6,291 bases of DNA, taken from an uncultured Verrucomicrobiota bacterium (lineage in GTDB: Bacteria > Verrucomicrobiota > Kiritimatiellia > RFP12 > UBA1067). A model generated the notes under the pieces. That model had not been told where the DNA came from. It was given only the letters and a program-made list of their open reading frames with translations, and made no database searches. A program made the translations under genes and the position numbers. The stretch covers positions 1 to 6,291 of the forward strand of contig CAMPAA010000188.1 in NCBI GenBank assembly GCA_946631345.1, read 5' to 3'. Positions within the stretch are counted from its first letter, which is position 1, and every line of letters begins with the position of its first letter. Shown piece after piece: positions 1 through 6,179 of the stretch.

Positions 1-48
1 GTGTTACCTATGTCCCTTGTCCATGTGTTACCTATGTCCCTTGTCTAT
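1..48. repeat. Two tandem copies of a 24-base repeat, probable insertion-sequence end
   Basis: Positions 1-24 and 25-48 are the same 24-base unit, beginning GTGTTACCTATGTCCCTTGT. They differ at one base (C at 22, T at 46). Short direct repeats with a TGTTACCTATGTCC core are, from memory, typical of the multi-repeat ends of some DDE transposons of the IS21/IS481 kind, where the transposase binds repeated sites. No transposase is present, so the body of the element would lie to the left of the window. The repeat itself is certain. The assignment as a mobile-element end, and the family, are inference. Confidence 0.6.
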
Positions 49-98
49 ACAACGACACCGCCTACGCCAGAGCGCCGCCCGGGTACGAATCTGGCGGA

Positions 99-113
99 TT
101 TTTTTTTGGGGGG
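99..113. repeat. Homopolymer tract T9G6
   Basis: Nine T followed directly by six G lie in the non-coding stretch between the 24-base repeats and the end of the operon. Such a tract is prone to length change by slippage. The short sequence AATC-TGGCG-GATT just before the T run could form a 4-bp hairpin on the plus strand, but it is too weak to call a terminator. I see no gene between 49 and 235. Confidence 0.5.
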
Positions 114-189
114 ATCTTTGCCCTGAAACGGCTTCGCAGCGTACAAAACTGAATATCCGGACGGTGCAAGAGGTCATCATAAGAGCAAC

Positions 190-238
190 TAAATGCGAAC
201 ATGTGCCATCCAGTCACACAATTAATTAGTCGCATTTA
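190..238 (-). terminator. Inverted repeat at the 3' end of the operon, possible transcript-end structure
   Basis: TAAATGCGA at 190-198 and TCGCATTTA at 230-238 are perfect 9-base inverted arms around a 31-base loop. On the minus-strand transcript the first arm begins with the stop codon of the large membrane-protein gene. The loop contains a shorter possible pair (TGTG 202-205 with CACA 215-218) and the palindrome AATTAATT (220-227). No U tract follows the second arm, so this is not a standard intrinsic terminator. It may be a 3' stabilising structure, a protein site, or chance. No better terminator is visible for the operon inside the window. Confidence 0.3.
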
Positions 239-2737
239 CTTTGTGAAGTCAGCGTTTTGTTTTTCCTTTTTCGTGGCAGCGCCTTTTGCCTTTTCGACAT
301 TGTTCGTCTTTTCCGCCGCGATAGCCTGCTCAATCTGCTTTACGGTATCCTTCACCTCGGCGGAGTCGGGCACGAGAAATAGGGCCTTCTTGGCGTTTTT
401 CATGGCCTCCTGCAGCCGGCCGGTGCGCATCTGAAGCACCGCGATGTTGTTCCACACCGCCGGCTCCTTGCCGTTCCGCTTTAGGCAGCGCGTGAGATAC
501 TCCTCCGCGCGGGCGTACTGCTCTTGGACGAAATAGCTCATGCCCATGCCGAAGTTTGCGTTGGGATCGTCCGGGCTGGCGTCGAGGATCGGCTCGGCAT
601 ACTTGCGCGCAAGGTTGAAGTCGGCCCTGACGAGCGCAAACTGTAGACCTTCGCGCGGCGTCATCTGGCGCATCGTGAGCTCCTTCAGGCGCGCCATGCC
701 CTCTAAGATGCGCTTCAGGGACTCGTTCTTGTTGTCGAGCACGTCCGATATCTTCATCTCCTCAAGCGACTGCGCCGTCTTCCCTGCGCGGTCGAGGCGC
801 TCGGCCCTTATGCGCGCCAGCCGCGCAATGCGCCACTGCATGAACAGGAAAAGGTCGTTCACAAGCGGCCCCGCAAACTGGGAAAGCCCGCCCGACGCAT
901 AAAACGCCAGCACGCGCTCCGCGAGGCGGTGGCCTTCCTTCACGCCCTCCTCGATCTTCTCCGGCGGCACGCCGTCAGGGCGGGACACCACGCCAGAGCA
1001 CGGCGGCACCTCGTCGCCCGTCCGCTTCCACAGCTCAAAGCCCAGCTGCAGGCCGCAGAAGCGGAAGCGCTCCTTCTTGTCTCGCTGCCATGTGCGCAGG
1101 ATGTTCGGAGCACCGACGGTCGCAGAAAGCCTGTCCTCGGAGTCGAGAAGCGCCCCCTGCCTTATGAACGTGTCGCGCGGCCCGTTCGATCCGATCATCG
1201 ACATGCAGTGGATGTCCTGCCCCCGCGCCGCCGCCTCGAGCTCCACGGCGCAGTCGTACGAGCCGTCGGTGAAAAGCCATTTCACGCCCTCGCACTCGCG
1301 CACGGTCTCGGCGATGTAGTCCTTCATTATCGAGAGCATCTCGCGGGTTCTCGGCTGGATTCTGCCAGGCACGAGCCCCGCCACCAGCAAGGTCGGCACC
1401 AGCATAAGCCCCAGCTTGCGGAGGCGGCTCGTGAACCGCGCGCTGCCGAGCTCGTCGATTGCGTCGTGGTCGGACGCCGCCTCAGGGTTGTACTGCATAG
1501 CGAGGCGGCGGTGGTTTCGGCAGTAGGCGTCCACCGCCACCACCGCAAGCGCGCCCACCAGCGTCGCCGCACTCGTCATTGAGAACATGCACTGCAGGTA
1601 CGCGCTTCCAACCATCACCGGATACTTGATCCACGTCCAGAACCATAGCGGCGAGAGAGAGGCGAGCTGCGAATAGGCCAGCAGACCGGAGAAAAAGAAG
1701 ATTACTCCGGTGCGGTATGGCAGGAAGTACTCCTCGTCGGTTGCGTTGCGGATCATCACGAACGTGAGCAGGAGCGGCAGCATCACCACGCCCGAACCGA
1801 GAATCCAGCCGCCTGCGGAGGCAGCGGCCGTGAACGTGTGCCACATGTGCATAAGGTAGTTAGTCGCGATGTCGCCAACCGCAAGGCCGTTCGCGGCCAT
1901 GCCGTCCATGCCAATGTAGCCCAGCACATTCGCCGTCACGCCGGCTATCATGCCGAAGGCCCAGAGGAACGTGAGATACCACTTGGATATCTGGCTCACG
2001 AACGGATGCAGGAGCACCATGTACTGGAGGTGCCCTTTCGCCAGCAGGATGAAGTAAGAACCCCAGAAGCCGGCCAGCAGGAAGAACCCGAACGGCGTCT
2101 CCGTGCATAGAAGCCCCAGCACGAGCATGGCAAAGTACGCCGCCGGCAGATGCCCAGACCTCAAAAAGCGCGTGAGAAGGTAGGCCGACAGGATCGTGAG
2201 GAAAAGGATTGACGACGTAGGCTCGAACGTCTGCGACACGCGCCAAACTGGATCAGCGCACACAAACGACACCACGCCGATCGCCGACACCAGCCGCGCA
2301 AGCTTGCGGGACCAGATTACGTTCTCCTTCCTGAGACGCACCAGCACCGCAAGCATCCCCCGCAGCACGTAGTACATCAGGAACGCATCCGCCGCCAGGA
2401 ACACCTTGCCCAGCACCGACATCACCACGTTGGCGACGGACACCCCGCAGCAGCAGTACACCGCCCGCCCCATGAGACGCCAAAGGCCGGGGAATATCGT
2501 GTCGGCAGGACGAAGGCCTGCGGCGATGGCAAGGTCGTTCCAGGCAGATGGATACAGCCCTGGCAGAGCGAACACCATCGCAAACGCGAACGCCGCCACC
2601 GCCAGAAGCGACGCAAGAATAAAATCGCCGCGACCGAGGCTATCCGGCAGGACGACCGGCTGCTGAACCGCCGCATAGGGGTTCAGGTTCTGGGCCTGAT
2701 CCTCGTCGTCCTCGTCATAGTAGCTGTTGCGTTTCAT
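236..2737 (-). CDS. Multi-pass membrane protein with C-terminal TPR repeats, DUF2723/TMEM260-like
   Basis: This is an 833-residue integral membrane protein. It has an acidic cytosolic-looking start (EDDEDQ, residues 9-14). About ten hydrophobic segments follow, roughly at 38-60, 101-133, 148-161, 173-191, 199-232, 252-275, 309-329, 342-360, 385-404 and 441-458. A soluble part carries 'WLFTDGSYDCAVELEAA' near 487-503, which resembles the 'ILFTNGDNDTFPLWYL' type motif of DUF2723 proteins, a family that includes the protein O-mannosyltransferase TMEM260. At least two TPR units are clear at about 725-757 and 759-791, with a partial one at 694-721, followed by a Lys-rich tail. The usual N-terminal DSGE...HPPG motif of DUF2723 seems replaced by 'AWNDLAIAAG...IFPG' (66-84), so the match is distant and activity is unproven. 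It is the last gene of the operon, 18 bases after the PEP-CTERM gene. Its ribosome site is weak (GGAG 12 bases from ATG), which fits translational coupling. The inferred role is glycosylation of the exported proteins encoded upstream. Confidence 0.85.
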   Translation of the reverse strand: MKRNSYYDEDDEDQAQNLNPYAAVQQPVVLPDSLGRGDFILASLLAVAAFAFAMVFALPGLYPSAWNDLAIAAGLRPADTIFPGLWRLMGRAVYCCCGVSVANVVMSVLGKVFLAADAFLMYYVLRGMLAVLVRLRKENVIWSRKLARLVSAIGVVSFVCADPVWRVSQTFEPTSSILFLTILSAYLLTRFLRSGHLPAAYFAMLVLGLLCTETPFGFFLLAGFWGSYFILLAKGHLQYMVLLHPFVSQISKWYLTFLWAFGMIAGVTANVLGYIGMDGMAANGLAVGDIATNYLMHMWHTFTAAASAGGWILGSGVVMLPLLLTFVMIRNATDEEYFLPYRTGVIFFFSGLLAYSQLASLSPLWFWTWIKYPVMVGSAYLQCMFSMTSAATLVGALAVVAVDAYCRNHRRLAMQYNPEAASDHDAIDELGSARFTSRLRKLGLMLVPTLLVAGLVPGRIQPRTREMLSIMKDYIAETVRECEGVKWLFTDGSYDCAVELEAAARGQDIHCMSMIGSNGPRDTFIRQGALLDSEDRLSATVGAPNILRTWQRDKKERFRFCGLQLGFELWKRTGDEVPPCSGVVSRPDGVPPEKIEEGVKEGHRLAERVLAFYASGGLSQFAGPLVNDLFLFMQWRIARLARIRAERLDRAGKTAQSLEEMKISDVLDNKNESLKRILEGMARLKELTMRQMTPREGLQFALVRADFNLARKYAEPILDASPDDPNANFGMGMSYFVQEQYARAEEYLTRCLKRNGKEPAVWNNIAVLQMRTGRLQEAMKNAKKALFLVPDSAEVKDTVKQIEQAIAAEKTNNVEKAKGAATKKEKQNADFTK

Positions 2738-2755
2738 CCACCCAGATGTCTCCGC

Positions 2756-3337
2756 CTACCCTCTCCGGCGGCGGAGAGCCAGGACTCCGATGCCAACCAA
2801 CATAAGCAGTCCGCTCGTCGGCTCCGGCACGTTGGTATAGGCGGCGCTGCTGCCCAGAGCGCTGTTCACACCCGTAAAGTTAGAGTTGAACCCGCTCACG
2901 ATCGTGCCGCTGTTCACCAGCGACTCGTAAGCCTGCGCGGGGGTTGTCTGCCCAACCCAGTTGCCGGCGCTGTCGTACAGCTCCAGGAAGAAGTAGAGCG
3001 AGGAAAGGCTCGCACCCGATGCGCCGTATGCATTGTTCCCCTCTACGGAAAATATCTTGGCGGCATCCATCACGCCGGCGACATACCCTCCGTTGTCGAA
3101 TGAACTGCGGCCGATGATCGTACCCATCGATTCGCCGGAGGCCGTCTGGTTATCCTGCACATAGTACTGCGTGCCGCTCGTGTCGGCGGAGGTGGACGCC
3201 TTGAGCATCGCATACGAATACGGACTCTTCGAGTTGGCGTCCGCCTCCGTGTTGTTGACCTGCCAGTAAAGCACGTCCGCCGTGGCCGAGAGCCCGAACA
3301 GCCCAGCCATCGCCATCGCAAGTAGATTTCTGCTCAT
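2756..3337 (-). CDS. Exported PEP-CTERM sorting-domain protein
   Basis: This 193-residue protein has a signal peptide of about 20 residues (MSRNLLAMAMAGLFGLSATA, cut before DVLYWQ) and a textbook PEP-CTERM tail. The tail is VPEPTSG at 170-176, a hydrophobic span to about 188, and a final Arg cluster (RRRR). In this family the tail is recognised by an exosortase in the inner membrane, which cleaves it during export to the surface. No exosortase gene is in the window. The body (21-165) is Ser/Gly/Ala/Asn-rich with aromatic strand-like segments (VLYWQVNN, LYFFLELYD) and looks beta-rich; I do not know its function. The open frame extends back to 3427, into the preceding gene. I chose the ATG at 3337 because it starts a perfect signal peptide and has AAGGAAGGA 8 bases upstream. 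It sits 29 bases after the previous gene and 18 before the membrane-protein gene. Confidence 0.9.
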   Translation of the reverse strand: MSRNLLAMAMAGLFGLSATADVLYWQVNNTEADANSKSPYSYAMLKASTSADTSGTQYYVQDNQTASGESMGTIIGRSSFDNGGYVAGVMDAAKIFSVEGNNAYGASGASLSSLYFFLELYDSAGNWVGQTTPAQAYESLVNSGTIVSGFNSNFTGVNSALGSSAAYTNVPEPTSGLLMLVGIGVLALRRRRG

Positions 3338-3366
3338 GCTATCATTCCTTCCTTGCCGGAAACCGG

Positions 3367-4176
3367 TCAGTTGCCCCATGTGAGCGTGAGGGTGGAATTC
3401 GCCAGGCGGCCATACATGAAGCCGCATCCCGCAGGGACAGTCTTCACATCGGTCGCTTCAAGATCGACCCAAACAGTCTTTGGGGACGTTTCCGTGCCGC
3501 CGCCGAGGAACGGCGGAAGCGTGACGGTCTCTCCGGCGACCTTCTTCAACTTCTGCCAGGCCGTGCCGCTGTACCGGTACTCGACCTTGCCGATATCGTT
3601 GTTTGTCATCAGGATCACCGTGTCGCCGCCTTCGGCGCCGACGATTGTCGTCACGTCAAAGTCACCGGCCTCGTAGGGGCACCCGACAATCGTGTAGGTC
3701 GGCTTCGAACCCGTGCCGGCGGCGACCGTGACAGGAGCCTTGGTGTCGTTCTTCTGCCCGTACAGGAAGAAAGGCGTGCCGGTGGAGGATCTGTTCAGCC
3801 AGCAGGCGTCGCCGCAGTTGATGGCCACTTCCGAGGCGGGTGCGGATACTGCGGTGCCGTTCGCCGTGGCGACCGTCACACCGCGCCAGCGCATCGTGCC
3901 GCCGTCGCTGTATATCTCCCACGCCTCCCAACCGGAGCCGTTCTTGTGGAGAAGCGTGTCGCCAACGCTCAGGTTGGCCGTCATCACGAGGTTCGTGACG
4001 TATATCCTCTGCTGGGATTCGCCGCAGCCGCTGAACGGAACCGCGATGATCGTGCTGGATGCGGAGCTGTTGACCGGCAGAAACGCGAACGTGTTGGCAC
4101 CATTGACATCCGTTGTTGCATATGTCGCAACCGCCGTGGTGGCCGCCGCCGCGAAAGCAAGTGCGCGAAGATTCAT
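3367..4176 (-). CDS. Exported protein with two related ~100-residue halves, function unknown
   Basis: This 269-residue protein has a signal peptide (MNLRALAFAAAATTAVATYA, cut near residue 20). The mature part appears to hold two copies of one module. 'TIIAVPFSGCG' (42-52), 'SVGDTLL' (70-76), 'WEAWEI' (83-88) and 'GDACWLNRSS...FFLYGQ' (122-141) parallel 'TIVGCPYEAG' (162-171), 'EGGDTVIL' (182-189), 'WQKLKKV' (207-213) and 'PAGCGFMYGR' (248-257). Five cysteines (51, 121, 125, 166, 251) lie near the ends of the modules and could form disulfides outside the cytoplasm. No catalytic motif is recognised. The ATG has GGAGAGG 8 bases upstream, directly after the stop of the preceding gene (TAAGGAGAGG), so the two are tightly linked. 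It has no PEP-CTERM tail; the protein ends in 'LTLTWGN'. Its function is unknown; a surface or matrix role is inferred from its neighbours. Confidence 0.85.
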   Translation of the reverse strand: MNLRALAFAAAATTAVATYATTDVNGANTFAFLPVNSSASSTIIAVPFSGCGESQQRIYVTNLVMTANLSVGDTLLHKNGSGWEAWEIYSDGGTMRWRGVTVATANGTAVSAPASEVAINCGDACWLNRSSTGTPFFLYGQKNDTKAPVTVAAGTGSKPTYTIVGCPYEAGDFDVTTIVGAEGGDTVILMTNNDIGKVEYRYSGTAWQKLKKVAGETVTLPPFLGGGTETSPKTVWVDLEATDVKTVPAGCGFMYGRLANSTLTLTWGN

Positions 4177-4191
4177 GTTGGGTACCTCTCC

Positions 4192-4926
4192 TTACTTGTT
4201 GACGACCTTGAAGAACCGGTTCTCGCCGGGATCGGACACGGCGAGCGTCAGCGTCCCGGCCTCGCGGCTGAGGACGGTAGCCATGTCGCGCTGATCCTCC
4301 GCCTTCGGCGTCTTGCCGCCGGAAACGGTGTACTGCACGTAGGGCACGATGTTCCCGACCGTCACCAGCACCTTGCCGCCGGCGACCTCGACCTTGGTTA
4401 TGACCGGCACCGGCACATCCGCAGGAAGCTCGGCGCCGACGCTACCGTCGACCGTCGTGGACGCAACTCCTGCGAGGTTGGCCGTCGTCGCCGTGAACTT
4501 CGCCGACACGACCGCCGAATACCCCTTCACCGAGGTGAGGACGTTCCCTGCGCCGACACCAGCCGGGGCACCGGCCACGCCATCGGCGGAGTAGGCGCGC
4601 GTATCGAGCAGGAACATCTGGTAGAAGCCGCCTTCGTGTCGCTCGTCCGCGATGAATACAGTCGTGGGGCACCCGCCGCCGCTCGCGAACGACATACACA
4701 TCAGGTCGCTGCCTTCGGGGTCGGCGAGAGTGCCATCCGCATTGAACCCTGCGAACACCCCCGTCTTCGTCCAAACCAGCGCGTAAACCTCGCCGTCCTG
4801 AACGGGCGTGCCGTCAGCATACGTGTCGCCGGAAGACGAAAACTTGAACTTGTATCCGTCACCGGCGAACGCACCTGCGGCCATCGCCGCCGCCGCACAG
4901 AAAAGAGCAATCTTCTTCATCGTCAT
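4192..4926 (-). CDS. Small exported protein, function unknown
   Basis: This 244-residue protein starts MTMKKIALFCAAAAMAAGAFA, a clear signal peptide cut near residue 21. The mature protein begins DGYKFKFSSSGDTYADGTPV. A middle part, 'YALVWTKTGVFAGFNADGTL' (48-67), looks like a short beta domain. The tail (170-244) has alternating hydrophobic residues, 'VITKVEVAGGKVLVTVGNI' and 'TLTLAVSDPGENRFFKVV', like C-terminal Ig-like or ornamental beta modules of PVC-group exported proteins. No enzyme motif or PEP-CTERM tail is seen. Three in-frame starts are possible. ATG at 4944 overlaps the upstream stop as ATGA and would give MRRRGE in front. ATG at 4926 has GGAG 7 bases upstream. ATG at 4920 has AGGGG 8 bases upstream. 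I chose 4926, which matches the MTMK start of the gene before it. It lies 14 bases downstream of that gene, so the two are co-transcribed. Confidence 0.85.
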   Translation of the reverse strand: MTMKKIALFCAAAAMAAGAFAGDGYKFKFSSSGDTYADGTPVQDGEVYALVWTKTGVFAGFNADGTLADPEGSDLMCMSFASGGGCPTTVFIADERHEGGFYQMFLLDTRAYSADGVAGAPAGVGAGNVLTSVKGYSAVVSAKFTATTANLAGVASTTVDGSVGAELPADVPVPVITKVEVAGGKVLVTVGNIVPYVQYTVSGGKTPKAEDQRDMATVLSREAGTLTLAVSDPGENRFFKVVNK

Positions 4927-4940
4927 TTCCCCTCTCCGCC

Positions 4941-6077
4941 TCATTTGGTGGCTTTTACCTTGATATAGTTTAGCTTTGACGGATCAAGCGTCACCGTGGC
5001 GGACTTGATCTTCTCACCGGCGTCGGTCTTCGCTGCCGTGTCGTTTGCGGAGGTCACCTCGACCTGTGTGCCGATCGTGGCGCCAGAGGCGTCAGTCACT
5101 GTCACCGTGTAGCCGCTGTCGTTGTTGCCCGGGAACGTCACCGTCGCGCTCGTGGAGGAGACGGGCGTCATCGTGCGCAGCGCAAACTTAGTGCCGGAGT
5201 TCGGATCAAGGCCTGCGACGAACTTCTCCGACACCTTCATGCCGCCGCCAACCGTCGCATCGGCGGATACCTGATTCTTGGTCACGCCGTAGCGGTTCAT
5301 GTAGGCGTAGTCGACCGCCACGCCCGAGCTTCCGGCGGGGACAGTCGCGCCAGCGCCCTGCGCCGCATAGCTGTCGACGGCAGTGTGCGTAATCACCAGA
5401 TCGTCCACGCGCGTGGAGCCGACCATCGTGATCGACTTCACGTGATCCGCCGCCGCCGTTCCGCCTACGAACGAGTACCAGGCGTTTGTGGCCGAACCTG
5501 CGACCTTGACCGGATCGCCGTCCAGCGCCACGCGGCAGCGCTTCGCTGCGTAGTCGAGCACCAGTGTCGCGCGCACCCAGGATCCGGTTGCGGCCGCCTT
5601 GAGGCTTATCCACTGCGCCGTGCCATCCACAGCGCACCAAAGCTTGACGTCGGCAGTCTCGCCACCGGCGTTCGCCTCGCCGACGGCCATGGCCACCTGC
5701 ACATCGCTCCCGCTCGGCGCCTCCAGCTCATCGGTAGGCTCGACCTTGAACATGAAATCAACCTGCGACGACTTGGAGGCGTTGGTGAACTCCGTCGCGT
5801 TTGTGTAAGTGACGGTACCGGCAACCTCAAGAACGTTGGCGCTCTCACCAGAAATCGGCTTGCCCATGTCACCCGAATAGGTGAAGGCGTCCGCAACGAT
5901 CGTACCGTTGCCGCTAAGGCCAGTGAGCGCGGCGTCATCGAGCGCCGTGCCGGCATCCTTGCCCTCAAACGAATAGGAATCGCTTGTGGAACCAGCCGCA
6001 AAAGCCCCTCCAGACAGCGCCACCGCCGCAAGGATTGCGCTTGCGCGGACTGCCATTTTACAGGTTTTCATGGTCAT
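4941..6077 (-). CDS. Exported ConA/LamG-like protein, first gene of the operon
   Basis: This 378-residue protein has a signal peptide (MTMKTCKMAVRASAILAAVA..., cut near residue 27 after GGAFA). Residues 33-230 read as a jelly-roll (LamG or concanavalin-like) domain: 'SYSFEG' at the start, 'SQVDFMFKV' (104-112), 'WVRATLVLDYAAKRCRVALDG' split across 167-187, and 'RVDDLVITH' (223-231) at the end. Such domains bind carbohydrate or protein ligands in other families. The C-terminal part (about 256-378) has 'YMNRYGVTKN' and 'KFVAGLDPNSGTKFAL' (285-300), a module style common in exported proteins of Verrucomicrobiota and Kiritimatiellota, then beta-rich Thr/Val sequence ending 'YIKVKATK'. There is no PEP-CTERM tail. 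The frame is open back to 6263, but the extension crosses the promoter and the divergent gene. The ATG at 6077 starts the signal peptide and has AAGGAG 9 bases upstream. Function beyond surface binding or structure is unknown. Confidence 0.88.
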   Translation of the reverse strand: MTMKTCKMAVRASAILAAVALSGGAFAAGSTSDSYSFEGKDAGTALDDAALTGLSGNGTIVADAFTYSGDMGKPISGESANVLEVAGTVTYTNATEFTNASKSSQVDFMFKVEPTDELEAPSGSDVQVAMAVGEANAGGETADVKLWCAVDGTAQWISLKAAATGSWVRATLVLDYAAKRCRVALDGDPVKVAGSATNAWYSFVGGTAAADHVKSITMVGSTRVDDLVITHTAVDSYAAQGAGATVPAGSSGVAVDYAYMNRYGVTKNQVSADATVGGGMKVSEKFVAGLDPNSGTKFALRTMTPVSSTSATVTFPGNNDSGYTVTVTDASGATIGTQVEVTSANDTAAKTDAGEKIKSATVTLDPSKLNYIKVKATK

Positions 6078-6086
6078 AGAGAAAAA

Positions 6087-6091
6087 CTCCT
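6087..6091 (-). promoter_or_regulatory. Ribosome site AGGAG in a possible hairpin loop
   Basis: On the minus strand AGGAG lies 9 bases before the ATG at 6077 and decides that start over the in-frame ATG at 6071 and the long upstream extension. It is flanked by GAAAAA and TTTTTC (6092-6097 and 6081-6086), which can pair as a 6-bp stem with exactly AGGAG as the loop. The stem is A-T only except for one pair and would be weak. Confidence 0.7.
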
Positions 6092-6109
6092 TTTTTCGCT
6101 TGGTGAGAG

Positions 6110-6138
6110 AATGTACCATAACCCAGACGCAAAAGCAA
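6110..6138 (-). promoter_or_regulatory. Sigma70-like extended -10 promoter for the operon
   Basis: On the minus strand TTGCTT (6133-6138, -35) is separated by exactly 17 bases from TACATT (6110-6115, -10). TG plus one base (6116-6118) stands directly before the -10, the extended -10 form. Transcription would start near 6103, giving a leader of about 25 bases that just includes the ribosome site. This is the only convincing promoter seen upstream of the five genes. Confidence 0.55.
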
Positions 6139-6151
6139 GCGCTATTTTTAT

Positions 6152-6179
6152 TTATGAGCAGAAAATTATGAGCAGAAAA
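6152..6179. repeat. Perfect 14-base tandem duplication over a start codon
   Basis: TTATGAGCAGAAAA occurs at 6152-6165 and again, without any change, at 6166-6179. Each copy contains an ATG followed by AGC AGA AAA. The second copy is the start of the rightward gene. Because 14 is not a multiple of 3, the first copy is out of frame with it. Confidence 0.95.
6154..6171 (+). other. Possible five-codon leader peptide MSRKL
   Basis: The ATG in the first copy of the 14-base duplication opens a five-codon frame, MSRKL, that ends in TGA. That stop overlaps the ATG at 6168 of the rightward gene (ATGA), the usual arrangement for translational coupling. No ribosome site is visible before either ATG, so whether it is translated is open. 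It may simply be a by-product of the duplication. Confidence 0.25.

Noticed and set aside
87..107. Hairpin plus T run resembling a plus-strand intrinsic terminator
   Set aside because: The stem is only four base pairs and mostly A-T, with no convincing gene upstream on that strand within the window.
17..229. Plus-strand open frame of 70 codons near the left edge
   Set aside because: It begins inside the tandem repeats, crosses the T9G6 tract and has no ribosome site or recognisable protein pattern.
929..1582. Plus-strand open frame of 217 codons inside the membrane-protein gene
   Set aside because: His/Arg-rich mirror of a frame whose translation has clear membrane segments and TPRs.
236..2737. 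Possibility that the membrane protein is an exosortase serving the PEP-CTERM gene
   Set aside because: It is far larger than usual exosortases, I could not place the Cys...Arg...His catalytic pattern in its membrane part, and it has a soluble TPR region matching DUF2723-like proteins better.
3338..3427. Upstream extension of the PEP-CTERM gene overlapping the previous gene
   Set aside because: The start at 3337 gives a canonical signal peptide and has AAGGAAGGA 8 bases upstream.
3946..4968. Plus-strand open frame of 340 codons antisense to two exported-protein genes
   Set aside because: It is Arg/His-rich with no domain or signal, crosses gene boundaries on the other strand, and is the usual mirror frame in GC-rich coding DNA. 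The minus-strand frames have signal peptides and ribosome sites.
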